Part shown: one piece after another, positions 8,457-16,462 of the stretch | Layout of the letters: each line of letters opens with the position of its first letter | Numbering within the stretch: position 1 is the stretch's first letter | Source of the DNA: Streptomyces tirandamycinicus | GTDB lineage: Bacteria > Actinomycetota > Actinomycetes > Streptomycetales > Streptomycetaceae | Assembly (NCBI RefSeq): GCF_003097515.1 | Contig: NZ_CP029188.1 | Span: 7,050,531 to 7,114,530, forward strand | DNA: 64,000 nucleotides | Direction: 5' to 3' | The notes under the pieces: generated by a model | Told to the model about the DNA's origin: nothing | The model's database searches: none | Seen by the model: only the letters and a program-made list of their open reading frames with translations | Translations under genes and position numbers: made by a program

Positions 8457-8553
8457 GAGACCGATCCTCTATGTAGGTCTCCCGAATGAGCCCCGCCGGG
8501 TGCTCCGCTGCGAAGGTTGGACGCCTCATTTGCAGCCGAGCGGCGGGGCTTTT
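8457..8553 (+). ncRNA. Candidate structured small RNA with terminator
   Basis: Three nested or serial stems can be drawn: GAGACC (8457-8462) with GGTCTC (8476-8481); AGCCCCGCCG (8489-8498) with CGGCGGGGCT (8541-8550); and inside it GCTGCGAA with TTTGCAGC. The long outer stem is followed by TTTT, like an intrinsic terminator. No good coding frame overlaps. Divergent orientation to the Rep-like gene would suit a replication-control or antisense RNA, but that is inference. Confidence 0.4.
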
Positions 8554-8699
8554 CGGTTGTATGGGTCTGGTACTCGGCGCCACCACCGACCCGCACGCTG
8601 GGGGCAGGATACTGACGACGGTATTCGTGGGGACAGACTAGACCTTTGCGTCCCCCAGCTGGGCCATCTTGACTGGCGCGCCGTGTCGCTGACGTGTAG

Positions 8700-9251
8700 T
8701 CACCCTGGTCGACTCCGGCGCGCGAACCGTTCGGATGCCTGCTCGGCCTGGTACTCGGCGAGCTCCTGGTCACAGTGGTAGCTCACCGGCAGATCCTCCC
8801 GGGTGTCCCAGATCGCCCACGGGAGCGGCCTTCCCTTGTACCGCTGGCCGTCCTCCGGCCGGTGCCGGACCTCGTACCGCGGCCCCGGCAACCGCCGGTC
8901 GCCCAGCGGGCCTGCCGAGCGGAACAGGCTCATGATCCGCTCCTCCGTGGCAGGAGAGGCCGACTCGGGCTCGGCAAGGGCGGGCGAGGAGTGCGGCGGA
9001 GCGGGCCAGGTGTTGGTGTCGAGGCCCACGGCCGCGAGCTCCGGCAGCGGCGTTCCGGTGCTGCGCGCCAGCAGGTAGGCGCGCTGCTCCTCGGCCGTGC
9101 CGAGCCGGCGCTCGCCGAGGAGGATGTGCGCACCCATGAGCTCGGCCGCGAGCTGCGCCGCCTCGCCGTCCAGGCCGTCCATCTGAGCGGCTCTCAGGCG
9201 GCGCACCATGCGTGTGCGCCAGGTGCTGAAGCCGCCGAGGTCCGCGTTCAT
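8700..9251 (-). CDS. Hypothetical protein
   Basis: 183 residues, start ATG 9251. The N-terminal half is helical (RTRMVRRLRAAQMDGLDGEAAQLAAELMGAHILLGE), then comes a Pro/Ser-rich linker. The C-terminal part (RYKGRPLPWAIWDTREDLPVSYHCDQELAEYQAEQASERFARR) resembles a short basic segment found in small actinophage or plasmid proteins. I do not recognise the family. It is read away from a large inverted repeat (9342-9451). Confidence 0.6.
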   Translation of the reverse strand: MNADLGGFSTWRTRMVRRLRAAQMDGLDGEAAQLAAELMGAHILLGERRLGTAEEQRAYLLARSTGTPLPELAAVGLDTNTWPAPPHSSPALAEPESASPATEERIMSLFRSAGPLGDRRLPGPRYEVRHRPEDGQRYKGRPLPWAIWDTREDLPVSYHCDQELAEYQAEQASERFARRSRPG

Positions 9252-9341
9252 CCGTCCATTCCCGAGTCGCCAGGTTGTTGGGCCTGCTCGTAGGTCTCGA
9301 CGCGCCTACCCTGGAAGGCGTTCCGAGGCACCAGTTTTCAC

Positions 9342-9451
9342 GATAACCGGCCCCAGGCCCCCCGTCTCCCAACTGCGCCTTTTCGATGCGCGAGGGCCGG
9401 GCCGCGCGCACGCGCGGGCACCTGAGAACAGCAGGCCTGGGGCCGGTTATC
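9342..9451. repeat. Perfect 18-bp inverted repeat with 74-bp loop
   Basis: GATAACCGGCCCCAGGCC (9342-9359) is the exact reverse complement of 9434-9451. The loop is GC-rich with a CGCG-containing core. It sits between the stop of the 9458 gene and the start of the 9251 gene, both on the minus strand. It could be a terminator, cruciform or recombination site. Confidence 0.6.
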
Positions 9452-9457
9452 AATCGT

Positions 9458-9838
9458 TCAGTCCGACCCATCGGGCACCTCGCCAGCGTAAATCTCCGCG
9501 ATGTCGCGGTTGGTCAGGGGGATGCCGAACTGGTCGATGTCGTGGAGGGCATCAGGGTGGTCCGGGTCGCTGGGGAGGAGGTCGAAGCGGTAGCGGGAGA
9601 GCGCGCCGCGCGCGGCCTCCAGCCGCTCACGGTCGATCCCGAACTCGGCGGCCACCACGTCGAAGCTCTCGCGCAGCGCGTCGTCCACGCTCATGTGGCG
9701 GCGGGCGTTGACCTCCCGGGTCTGGAAGATGCGGTCCTCGACGTCCTCGTGGAAGACCACGTCCAGCGGGCCCTTGTACCAGCCTGAGAGGTACAGGGCC
9801 ATCAGGTCGACGTCCGTCTCGCCGCTCGGGCGGGTCAC
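9458..9838 (-). CDS. Hypothetical acidic protein, coupled to upstream HTH gene
   Basis: 126 residues from GTG 9838, which overlaps the stop of the preceding gene (GTGA). Acidic and helical: DVDLMALYLSGWYKGPLDVVFHEDVEDRIFQTREVNARRHMSVDDALRESFDVVAAEFGIDRERLEAARGAL, shown here only to indicate the alternating charged helices, with no known motif. Its small basic partner is encoded directly upstream, and the pair could form a two-component complex. Function unknown. Confidence 0.6.
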   Translation of the reverse strand: MTRPSGETDVDLMALYLSGWYKGPLDVVFHEDVEDRIFQTREVNARRHMSVDDALRESFDVVAAEFGIDRERLEAARGALSRYRFDLLPSDPDHPDALHDIDQFGIPLTNRDIAEIYAGEVPDGSD

Positions 9839-10074
9839 GCGCGGGCCCCGTCGGGACGCATCTGCGGGAGCGGGTGCCGGCGGACGCGCTTGAACAACAC
9901 GTGCCCGGAACTCTCTTCGCGCCGCACGGTGATGCTGCCGCGGCGGCGGCCGGCGCGGAGCACCTTCTCCGCCTCGGCGGCCGGCAGCCCGATGCGCTGG
10001 GCGCTCTCGTCGGCGCGCAGCCAGGTCTCGAACGGCAGTCGGTTGATCTGGTCAGCCAGGCGGGCACCTTGCAT
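9835..10074 (-). CDS. Small HTH-like basic protein
   Basis: 79 residues from ATG 10074, preceded by GGGGGAGG. The sequence runs ETWLRADESAQRIGLPAAEAEKVL then RRGSITVRREESSGHVLFKRVRR, which reads as a winged-helix DNA-binding fold. It is translationally coupled to the 9458-9838 gene. The upstream 10075-10470 region is shared with the sigma-factor gene, so it may regulate that region. No family identified. Confidence 0.55.
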   Translation of the reverse strand: MQGARLADQINRLPFETWLRADESAQRIGLPAAEAEKVLRAGRRRGSITVRREESSGHVLFKRVRRHPLPQMRPDGARA

Positions 10075-10470
10075 GGTCGCCTCCCCCCTACTGGTTGGCT
10101 CTGGTTGCTCGTCCCAGGGCGATGACCACACACCATAGTGCACGCCACGTCCAGATTCAGCAGTGGCGGCGGCTCGGTGGCATGGCTGCCCTGAATCCGG
10201 AGAGAAGGACTCCGCGACACGCGAACGCTCTGTAACGGTTCCGTAACAGCCGTGGAGTGGTTGAGTGCTCGTCAGGCCCGGAAGGTGGGTGCAACGTCCC
10301 CTATTGCTCCGGTGCGAACAGGGATCAACCATCTCGTCCTCATGCAATGAACGCTTTTGCCGTGCAGCAGAAGTTTTCGATCTGTCGTGCGAATTGATGG
10401 TGGCGCACGTGTTCACGGCTGTCGGAAGATGGCGTTTCAGAGGCCGATCAAGACCGGGGAGCGAGGCGGC
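10075..10470. promoter_or_regulatory. Divergent intergenic region with imperfect dyad
   Basis: About 400 bp between the small HTH gene and the sigma-factor gene. CTGTAACGGTTCCGTAACAG (10230-10249) is a palindrome with one mismatch pair and could be an operator. The longer reading frame into this region (starts at 10357 or 10429) lacks homologous-looking sequence. Confidence 0.4.
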
Positions 10471-11172
10471 ATGCCGAAGACGCCCAGCGGCGAGACCACG
10501 TCGGGCCAGGGCGAGTTCGCGCACCCCCTGGAAGCCGCCGCCGCCATGGCGGCCGAGGACCCGACGAACAAGGCCGCCCTTGCCGAGCTGTTCAACGGCA
10601 TGTACGAGCCGGTCGTTCGATTCATGCACGCGCGCATCCAAGACCCCGTCACCGCAGAGGACTTGGCGCAAGAGGTCTTCGTCAAGATCGTCCAGAACAT
10701 CGGCGGCTACACCGGCGGCGGCGTCTTCGCGTGGGTGTGGCGGATCGCCCGCAACGTCTACAACGACTACTTCCGCCCGATGAAGAACCGCGGCATCGAA
10801 CAGCCCACCGGCGACTTCTGGCATCTCGACGCCCCGAGCGCCGAGATGGGCCCGGAGGAGACCGCCGAATGGAGCGACCTCCGCCTGGCCATCAGGGGCA
10901 AGCTGGACAAACTGCCCGAAGCTCAGCACATGGTGCTTGCCCTCCGCATCACCTGCGGGTACTCCACCGCCGAGACTGCGGAGATCATGGGCAAGCCAGT
11001 GGGTACCATTCGCGTATTGCAGTGCCGAGCACTAGCCAAACTCCGCGGATTGATGCCGGAATGTGACAGCAACCTGGCAACGTATCTGCTGTCTGCTTCG
11101 AACACGGAGCAGGACGAGGACGCAGCTCCGGTGAAGCTGAGGGAGAAGAACGATGTTGGGTCGCAGGGATAG
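10471..11172 (+). CDS. ECF-type sigma-70 factor
   Basis: 233 residues. Region 2 is seen as LFNGMYEPVVRFMHARI with DPVTAEDLAQEVFVKIVQN and WVWRIARNVYNDYF. Region 4 is LPEAQHMVLALRITCGYSTAETAEIMGKPVGTIRVL, a typical C-terminal HTH. Start ATG 10471 (MPKTPSG) has GAGCGAGG upstream; ATG 10429 is an alternative. The next gene overlaps by 20 nt and the third by 4 nt, so the three are one operon, as in sigma/anti-sigma loci. It would redirect RNA polymerase to unknown promoters, perhaps late phage genes. Confidence 0.85.
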   Translation: MPKTPSGETTSGQGEFAHPLEAAAAMAAEDPTNKAALAELFNGMYEPVVRFMHARIQDPVTAEDLAQEVFVKIVQNIGGYTGGGVFAWVWRIARNVYNDYFRPMKNRGIEQPTGDFWHLDAPSAEMGPEETAEWSDLRLAIRGKLDKLPEAQHMVLALRITCGYSTAETAEIMGKPVGTIRVLQCRALAKLRGLMPECDSNLATYLLSASNTEQDEDAAPVKLREKNDVGSQG

Positions 11173-11539
11173 CGCCGTCGCAGCGCAGCTTGACCGCTGC
11201 CTGTCCGGCGACGCCGAGCCCGCAGGCCCCGAGATATCCGGCATGGTGATGGCCGCAGCAGCACTGCGCCCGCGTCGCCCCATCAGCGAGAGCGCCCGCC
11301 AGCGCGCGTTCGACGCGATGATGCGCGAGGCCGACCGGCAGGCCCGCGGCGCGCACGCCGACGCCGCGCACACCGAAGACCTCACCGACCCAGGCGTCCA
11401 CGCCCGCGTCGCCCAAGCCGGTCCCGGCATGCGCCTCAGTGTCGCCGACATCGAATCAATCGATGACGAGCGCCTGGAGGACATCGCCGCGCGTCTCGCG
11501 GCCCGTCTCGGCCAGAGCGCCCCGGACCGCAATCAGTGA
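11153..11539 (+). CDS. Small protein coupled to sigma factor
   Basis: 128 residues from ATG 11153 with GGGAGAAG upstream, overlapping the sigma-factor gene. Helical, with SARQRAFDAMMREADRQARG and an acidic C-terminus (VADIESIDDERLEDIAARLAARLG). No HxxxCxxC anti-sigma zinc motif is present. The position between a sigma factor and a membrane protein suggests a regulatory partner, but there is no family match I can defend. Confidence 0.6.
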   Translation: MLGRRDSAVAAQLDRCLSGDAEPAGPEISGMVMAAAALRPRRPISESARQRAFDAMMREADRQARGAHADAAHTEDLTDPGVHARVAQAGPGMRLSVADIESIDDERLEDIAARLAARLGQSAPDRNQ

Positions 11540-13218
11540 GCCGAGCCACTCAGGAACTGCGCGTCCTCGAGGAGGACATGGGCGCAGATGCGATCACCTT
11601 CGAGAACTACGACGAGGGCGTGACGTACCTGTTCGTGCGCCCGGGCCAGTCCTTCGACTCCGCCGTCAAGAGCATCCTGCGCGTCTGCCCAGAGATGAGC
11701 CTGCCGCGCGTGCAGGACCTCGTGCGCACCCACTGCCCGCACATCGTGGAGATGAACGAGCGGCTGGGTGCCGACCAGGTCGTTCCCCGGTTCGAGGCAG
11801 CTCCCGACGCCGGCGTCGTCCCGCCCGTGCCGATGAAGCCGACCGGCGCTCACCGGCGGCCGCGGCCGCCGCGCTGGGCCAGGATCGCTTCGGTGGCCGC
11901 GCCTGCGCTGGTCGGCGGCGCCTTCCTCGCCCAGTGGCTCAACCCCGGCGTCTCCAAGGACGGTGCCTCCGCCGCCTCTTCCGTCAGCCAGGGCGACAAC
12001 GTCGCAGCCGACACGTACAAGAACCCCTCGTTCCTGAAGATCGCCCAGGGCGGCCGGATGACGTGCGACCCCATCGGGGCCTTCGAGGCCAAGTGCGTGG
12101 ACGTGGACGGCAAGGTCATGTACAGCGAGGCGTCCGTCGGCACCAGCACCGCCTTTACCTTCTCCTACGACCTCCACAAGATCGGCTTCCGGCTCTTCCC
12201 GGACATGGCATCTGCCACGACCTGGACCGCTGAGGCCGCCAACAGGTCCAGCTTCCGCAACATTCGGCAGCACGGCCGTGTCGTGCTGTGGGGCACCGAC
12301 CTGACGCGCATCACCGATTGGGAACGCGCGCTCAGCAACGGCGACCGGGACAATCAGCACCGGGTGGCATCGGGGGGCATGACCTCATCCGCGGCCGTGT
12401 CCGAGTACCAGCCCGGCCGGTCGAGCTCCACGGCCAGGTCCGAGGCCCAGCCCTTCGCGTCGTACGGGGCAGCGGCCTCGCGGATCAACCCGGAGCCGCA
12501 GAGCCGCGCGTACCCGCAGCACAACCCCGTGACGCCGGCGGGCGCGCTCGCACAGGGCACCCAGATATCGGCGTACACGCCCCTACCGGATCGCCTTGCA
12601 GTTCTCGCATTCGGCACCCTCGGCGTGACGGAAGAAGCGCTTGAGCAGGCCGTGACGAGCGATGACACGCGGTCCGTGCAGCTCGTCCAGGCCGTCAGGC
12701 TCGTCCTCGGCAGTGCCGAGACCAGCCACTTCGGCGTCGTGCCGGCGGGCCCCAACGACGCCGTCGCCATCGTCCTGGACGCGGCCACCGAGCCGCCGGA
12801 CGCAGACCCCGACGTTCTCGCATACGGCAAGTCGAAGGGGCCTCTCGTCATCCAGCCGCCTGCCGTTCCGCCGGTAGGCCCGAGGCCGGTGGTGCCCGCC
12901 ACCCAGCGGCCCCCCGCGCCCACTCCCGCCCCTGCCCCTGCGCCGGCGCCCGAGCAGCAGGAGGCGGTCGCGCCCAGGCCGCAGCCGGAGCCCGAGCCGG
13001 AGCGCGAGGCGCCGGAGGCAGTCGAGCCCGAGCCCGAGCCGGAGGTAGTCGAGCCCGAGCGCGAGGCGCCGGAGGCAGTCGAGCCCGAGCCCGAGCAGGC
13101 GGAGACGCCCGACCGCGCCCCTGATGCAGAAACGTCTCCGGCCCCTCCGCAGACGGAGGAGCCGGATGACGACGGGCTTTCCCTGGACGCGCTGCCCCCG
13201 GTGTGGGCGGCAGCCTAG
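11536..13218 (+). CDS. Single-pass membrane protein with Pro-Glu repeat tail
   Basis: 560 residues from GTG 11536 (GTGA overlap with the previous stop). A cytoplasmic N-terminal domain of about 110 residues is followed by a basic stretch and one TM segment (IASVAAPALVGGAFLAQWL). The outer part has a compact domain with paired Cys (MTCDPIGAFEAKCVDVDG), then a low-complexity region, then near-identical blocks of REAPEAVEPEPE. It is the third gene of the sigma operon and could be its membrane-bound regulator or a surface protein. It ends 4 nt into the convergent ssb gene. Confidence 0.6.
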   Translation: MSRATQELRVLEEDMGADAITFENYDEGVTYLFVRPGQSFDSAVKSILRVCPEMSLPRVQDLVRTHCPHIVEMNERLGADQVVPRFEAAPDAGVVPPVPMKPTGAHRRPRPPRWARIASVAAPALVGGAFLAQWLNPGVSKDGASAASSVSQGDNVAADTYKNPSFLKIAQGGRMTCDPIGAFEAKCVDVDGKVMYSEASVGTSTAFTFSYDLHKIGFRLFPDMASATTWTAEAANRSSFRNIRQHGRVVLWGTDLTRITDWERALSNGDRDNQHRVASGGMTSSAAVSEYQPGRSSSTARSEAQPFASYGAAASRINPEPQSRAYPQHNPVTPAGALAQGTQISAYTPLPDRLAVLAFGTLGVTEEALEQAVTSDDTRSVQLVQAVRLVLGSAETSHFGVVPAGPNDAVAIVLDAATEPPDADPDVLAYGKSKGPLVIQPPAVPPVGPRPVVPATQRPPAPTPAPAPAPAPEQQEAVAPRPQPEPEPEREAPEAVEPEPEPEVVEPEREAPEAVEPEPEQAETPDRAPDAETSPAPPQTEEPDDDGLSLDALPPVWAAA

Positions 13219-13670
13219 AAGGGCGGCTCTTGTGGGGTGCCGCCGTTCGCCCACGGATCGGCGGCCGCAGTGTTCGCGGCATGAGGGGTAGGACCGGGCC
13301 GCTGAGCTGACACCTTGGTCACCGTCGCCGTCGCCCGCGTCAGCGACGGGCCGACCTCGTCCACATCCAGCTCGTAGACCGTGCGCTTCACCCCCTCGCG
13401 GTCCTCGTACGAGCGCTGCTTGAGCCGCCCCTGCACGATCACGCGCACTCCGCGCTGGAGTGATTCGGCGGCGTTCTCAGCCGCCTGCCGCCACACCGAG
13501 CAGGTCAGGAACAGACTGTCCCCGTCCTTCCACTCGTTGGTCTGCCGGTCGAAGGTCCGCGGAGTGGACGCGACGCGGAACTTCGCGACCGCGGCGCCGG
13601 ATGGGGTGAAGCGGAGCTCGGGATCGTCAACCAGGTTGCCGACGACGGTGATGACGGTTTCGCCTGCCAC
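13215..13670 (-). CDS. ssb: Single-stranded DNA-binding protein
   Basis: 151 residues from GTG 13670. The OB fold is clear: TVVGNLVDDPELRFTPSGAAVAKFRVA, then SLFLTCSVWRQAAENAAESLQRGVRVIVQGRLKQRSYEDREG. The C-terminus ends EPPF, a short form of the acidic tip that docks partner proteins. It protects ssDNA during phage replication and recombination, fitting with the Sak4-like ATPase at 21.5-23.3 kb. It is a separate copy from the host gene, as usual for large phages. It is the last gene of the endolysin/terminase block. Confidence 0.92.
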   Translation of the reverse strand: MAGETVITVVGNLVDDPELRFTPSGAAVAKFRVASTPRTFDRQTNEWKDGDSLFLTCSVWRQAAENAAESLQRGVRVIVQGRLKQRSYEDREGVKRTVYELDVDEVGPSLTRATATVTKVSAQRPGPTPHAANTAAADPWANGGTPQEPPF

Positions 13671-13697
13671 AGAGGTGACCTTTCATGATGCGTACGG

Positions 13698-13727
13698 CGG
13701 CCGGCCCGCAGGTGTGCAGGCCGGCCG
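13698..13727. terminator. GC hairpin between endolysin and ssb genes
   Basis: CGGCCGGCC (13698-13706) pairs with GGCCGGCCG (13719-13727) around a 12-nt loop, directly after the endolysin stop. There is no T-run, so it may be an attenuator or a 3'-stabilising hairpin. Confidence 0.4.
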
Positions 13728-13732
13728 GGGGG

Positions 13733-14662
13733 TCAGGAGAACAGCAGCTTCCAGGTGAGCGGACCCGGCAGACCGTCGGCGTCGCCTCGCAGCTCGTTGC
13801 GCGAGCGCTGGAAGGCCTCGACGTTCTTGCGGTCGGCATCTGACCAGCGCGGGCCCGGGCCGCTCGTGTAGTGCTTGCCGAAGCCCTTACGGACGAGCTG
13901 GTGCCCGAGGAGCGTGATGCTCCCATTGGACTTCCCCGGGCCGAACTTGTCCCTGCCCGGGAAGGGCGGGACCGGCTTCGGCCTCGGCTTCCCGCCGCCC
14001 GACGCTGGCGGCTTCGGCTTCCCGCCGCCGGTCATTCCCTTCGCCTTCGCTTTCGCCTTCGCCACGATCCTCGCGAACGGGATGTTGCCGGGGTCGCCGT
14101 GCGAGTTCTCCGGCGCGTGCAGGTGACCGCAGATGCCCTTGAAGGCCCGCCACTCGTCGTGCGTCATGCGCGCGGACGTCGCGCCGTACGAGGACGGGTA
14201 GGCCGGCCACTCGGTCGGGCCGGACAGCGGCACACCGTTGCGGACGTGCTGCCAGGCCAGGAACTCGGCGAGGTCGTCCAGCGCCCAGTCCGGCGCCTCC
14301 GGCCAGTAGATGTAGTGCACTCCGGCCTGCAGCTTGCCCCAGGTCTTGCGGTGCTTGGGGTCGCACGTGCCGATCAGCTCGACCTGGACGATGTCGTCAG
14401 TGTTGGTCTCGACCCCGCCCGGCTTGTTGACCAGGGCCCGCGCGGACTGGTCGAACGGGTAGTGCTGGTACCAGTCGAGCTGCGACTTGCCGAAGTTCGG
14501 CTTGGCGGTGATGTTCGGCGCGTTGGCGCCCTTGGCGTAGTCGACCAGGCTGGTGCCCTCAGTCGTGTGGAGGCCGACCTTGTCGGGGTCCATGTCGGCC
14601 CCCTTGAAGCGGTCGGAGAAGTCGTAGGCGCGGCTGGCGCCCGGGTAGTAGCGAACGGTCAC
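13733..14662 (-). CDS. Endolysin: amidase-like domain plus peptidoglycan-binding domain
   Basis: 309 residues. The start GTG 14662 is set by an excellent GGAGGA at 6 nt; the longer frame upstream is spurious. The N-terminal domain resembles Amidase_2/PGRP enzymes: VGLHTTEG near residue 31 and GICGHLHAPENSHGDPGNIPF near 190 supply candidate zinc His/Asp ligands. A Lys/Pro/Gly-rich linker with PRPKP follows. The C-terminal 65 residues form a peptidoglycan-binding domain (SDADRKNVEAFQRSRN, DADGLPGPLTWKLLF). It cleaves the host wall at lysis. No signal peptide; export would need a holin (24.9-25.8 kb candidates). Confidence 0.85.
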   Translation of the reverse strand: MTVRYYPGASRAYDFSDRFKGADMDPDKVGLHTTEGTSLVDYAKGANAPNITAKPNFGKSQLDWYQHYPFDQSARALVNKPGGVETNTDDIVQVELIGTCDPKHRKTWGKLQAGVHYIYWPEAPDWALDDLAEFLAWQHVRNGVPLSGPTEWPAYPSSYGATSARMTHDEWRAFKGICGHLHAPENSHGDPGNIPFARIVAKAKAKAKGMTGGGKPKPPASGGGKPRPKPVPPFPGRDKFGPGKSNGSITLLGHQLVRKGFGKHYTSGPGPRWSDADRKNVEAFQRSRNELRGDADGLPGPLTWKLLFS

Positions 14663-14714
14663 GGTGCTTCCTCCGGAGCTGGCGAGCAGGGAGGGAGCAC
14701 CGTGCGGGTTCGCG

Positions 14715-14735
14715 GGGGCTTGCGTCCCGGGCTCA
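14715..14735 (-). repeat. Late-junction motif copy
   Basis: Minus-strand reading TGA-GCCCGGGACGCAAGCC. It starts at the stop codon of the small terminase and precedes the endolysin RBS. Member of the GNGACGYWAG family. Confidence 0.55.
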
Positions 14736-15347
14736 CTCGGCGGCCGAGTCGTCATCGTCCTGGTCGTCGTTGGCTTCGGGGTACTGAAGGGCGTGGAGCG
14801 TCTCGGCGAGGCGGGTGGCGAGGTCGGCGGCGGGGCCGGTGTTCTCGATGCTGACGGGCCCGCCGGCCGCGCCCGTGAGCTCCACCTCCAGGTGGTCCTC
14901 CTTGCCGTACTGCTTGCGGTGCTGCCGCTCCAGGTACCAGGCGGCTGCACGCCAGTCCGGGGGCGTCGTGATGGTCTCCTCCAGCACCTTGCCGGAGTGC
15001 GGGTCGAACTTGCGGTGGGTGGTGACGATGCCGCCGCGGCTGGCGCGGCGGATGTCGAGGGCGGCTGCCAGGGCGGCAGCGGCACGGGCCCGCTCGACCT
15101 TCTCGAAGAACTCCACGAACACGTCGAGTTCGGGGTCCGGGTCTTTCCCGGCAGCCCGGTCTACCTGCTCGGTGCGGCCATAGGCCATCCAGCGCAGGAA
15201 CGTGGCGCGGCTGATGCCCGCGGTGACGGCCGCCAGGTCCACGGCCAGGCCGGCGCGGCTCGCCTCGATGAGGCGTGCCTCCACGTCCGGCGTGAGCAGC
15301 CGGGCGCGCGCCGGGGCGGCGGAGCGACGGTGTTTGCGGCGGGCCAT
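14733..15347 (-). CDS. terS: Terminase small subunit
   Basis: 204 residues from ATG 15347. The N-terminal HTH (VEARLIEASRAGLAVDLAAVTAGISRATFLRWMAYG) recognises phage DNA in this family. The middle (VFVEFFEKVERARAAAALAAALDIRRAS) is an oligomerisation helix. PPDWRAAAWYLERQHRKQYGKED is the signature of the gp1-type actinophage small terminase. An acidic tail ends it. It starts DNA packaging with a large subunit, which is not in the window and would lie elsewhere in the genome. That separation is unusual, since the two are normally adjacent. Confidence 0.8.
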   Translation of the reverse strand: MARRKHRRSAAPARARLLTPDVEARLIEASRAGLAVDLAAVTAGISRATFLRWMAYGRTEQVDRAAGKDPDPELDVFVEFFEKVERARAAAALAAALDIRRASRGGIVTTHRKFDPHSGKVLEETITTPPDWRAAAWYLERQHRKQYGKEDHLEVELTGAAGGPVSIENTGPAADLATRLAETLHALQYPEANDDQDDDDSAAE

Positions 15348-15371
15348 GGCGGGGACCGTAGATCGGCTTCC

Positions 15372-15389
15372 GGACTACCGTCCCGGGCT
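15372..15389 (-). repeat. Late-junction motif copy overlapping a stop codon
   Basis: Minus-strand reading AGCCCGGGACGGTAGTCC. Here the motif contains the last codons and the TAG stop of the ParB/Srx-domain gene. Confidence 0.45.
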
Positions 15390-16010
15390 GAACAGATGAC
15401 CACAGGCCGGGCAGCACACCGCGCCTGTGCGTTCGTTGTCGCCGCTGTCGGCGTACCCGTCGTCCGGGAAGTCGTCGCCGAGCTGCGGCTCCTTCTCGGG
15501 GGCGTCGCTGCCGTCGGGGCCCTGCGGAAGGCCCTCGGGATCGACCTGGCGCAGCAGCTCCTCCATCTCGTCGTCGGAGATGCACAGCGAGTCGAACAGG
15601 TCGGCGTCGGACGTGGCCAGGTCTTCAAGGATCTCGGCGAGAGCGCCCGGGTCCCATCCGCCGGCGGCGCTGAGCCGGTTGAGGAGGATCAGCACGGCAT
15701 GGGCCTGGCGGTCGCTGGTCGAGGACCAGCCGCGGGTCACGGGGACCAGCCATCCGCCGTCGTCGTCCAGGAGCAGCCCGTCCGGAACGGGTTCGCCGCG
15801 GACCTGCATCTCGATCAGGGACGCGCGGCGGCCGTGTCCGGCGATGACCAGGTTGGTGCGCTCGTCCACGACGGGGGTGTCGATGAATCCGTGGTCCTTG
15901 ATGGACTGGATGATCCGCTCGATCTCGTGCTTCTTCGGGTTGGCCGGGTCCGGTGGGAGGTCGGTGAGCGGGATGTAGCTGATGTAGCGGGGGGCGGCGA
16001 GTCCGGACAC
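15375..16010 (-). CDS. ParB/Srx-domain protein (phage ParB-like N domain)
   Basis: 211 residues from GTG 16010. The N-terminal 110 residues are a ParB/sulfiredoxin fold: ISYIPLTDLPPDPANPKKH, IERIIQSIKDHGFIDTPVVD, then VIAGHGRRASLIEMQ, where GHGRR replaces the GERR box of true ParB. A helical region with acidic patches follows. The C-terminus ends CCPACGHLF, half of a zinc ribbon. In actinophages such proteins commonly precede the small terminase, as here, and are thought to act in packaging or as nucleases/modifiers. It is distinct from the segregation ParB at 38.6 kb. Confidence 0.75.
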   Translation of the reverse strand: MSGLAAPRYISYIPLTDLPPDPANPKKHEIERIIQSIKDHGFIDTPVVDERTNLVIAGHGRRASLIEMQVRGEPVPDGLLLDDDGGWLVPVTRGWSSTSDRQAHAVLILLNRLSAAGGWDPGALAEILEDLATSDADLFDSLCISDDEMEELLRQVDPEGLPQGPDGSDAPEKEPQLGDDFPDDGYADSGDNERTGAVCCPACGHLFSPGR

Positions 16011-16462
16011 GGCTGCTCCTGTCGCGCAGCTGGGCCGGAGTGAGGAGCGGCCGTTGGTCAGCGAGCCCGCGGACTCGTACCGCGGCGCCCCGGCTCGCTA
16101 CCGGGACATGCCGTCATGGCCGGACCGTTCGGCCGCTCCTCGGCCGGCGTCGCCCCACGTGTCCGGACGGGGCTGTGCCGGGGTCCGGCTGGGGAGTTCG
16201 GCGGGTGCGCGTTCCGCCGGCCCCCTGCTGGACCAGGCACAAGACAGTCATCGAGCAGTCGTTTGCGTCCTCTTGTCCATCTCGCCACCGGGGTGGACGT
16301 GGTGTACAGTTCCGAACCGTGGCTGCACGAGCGAGCAGCTGCACCCGGTCTGGTGTAACGAATTCGGCCCTCACTCCGTCCATAGCGGCGGAAGGCCACC
16401 AGCAGCAGACCTTCAACGCTCCAAAGCCGGTCACAGCCGGCAAACCAGAGAGGTACGCACGG
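16011..16462. promoter_or_regulatory. Divergent promoter region, 450 bp
   Basis: It separates the minus-strand packaging/lysis block from the plus-strand replication operon. A weak plus-strand promoter can be drawn: TCGCCA (16282-16287), 17 bp, TACAGT (16305-16310). AAAGCCGGTCACAGCCGGC near 16420 is a short repeat. No gene is convincing here. Confidence 0.4.

Larger units (their letters stand above)
8062..8699. other. 640-bp region without convincing genes; candidate origin/regulatory region
   Basis: Short frames here have poor composition. The region upstream of the Rep-like gene holds a dyad-containing promoter (8416-8446), a candidate structured RNA (8457-8553) and little else I can name. 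It is a candidate control region for replication. Confidence 0.4.

Noticed and set aside
8297..8773. 158-codon minus-strand frame over the 8.1-8.7 kb gap
   Set aside because: Poor composition, no RBS, overlaps the structured RNA and promoter; the region behaves as untranslated DNA.
15375..16010. Second true segregation ParB
   Set aside because: Only the ParB/Srx fold is present with a changed box (GHGRR) and no HTH of ParB; it belongs with the small terminase.
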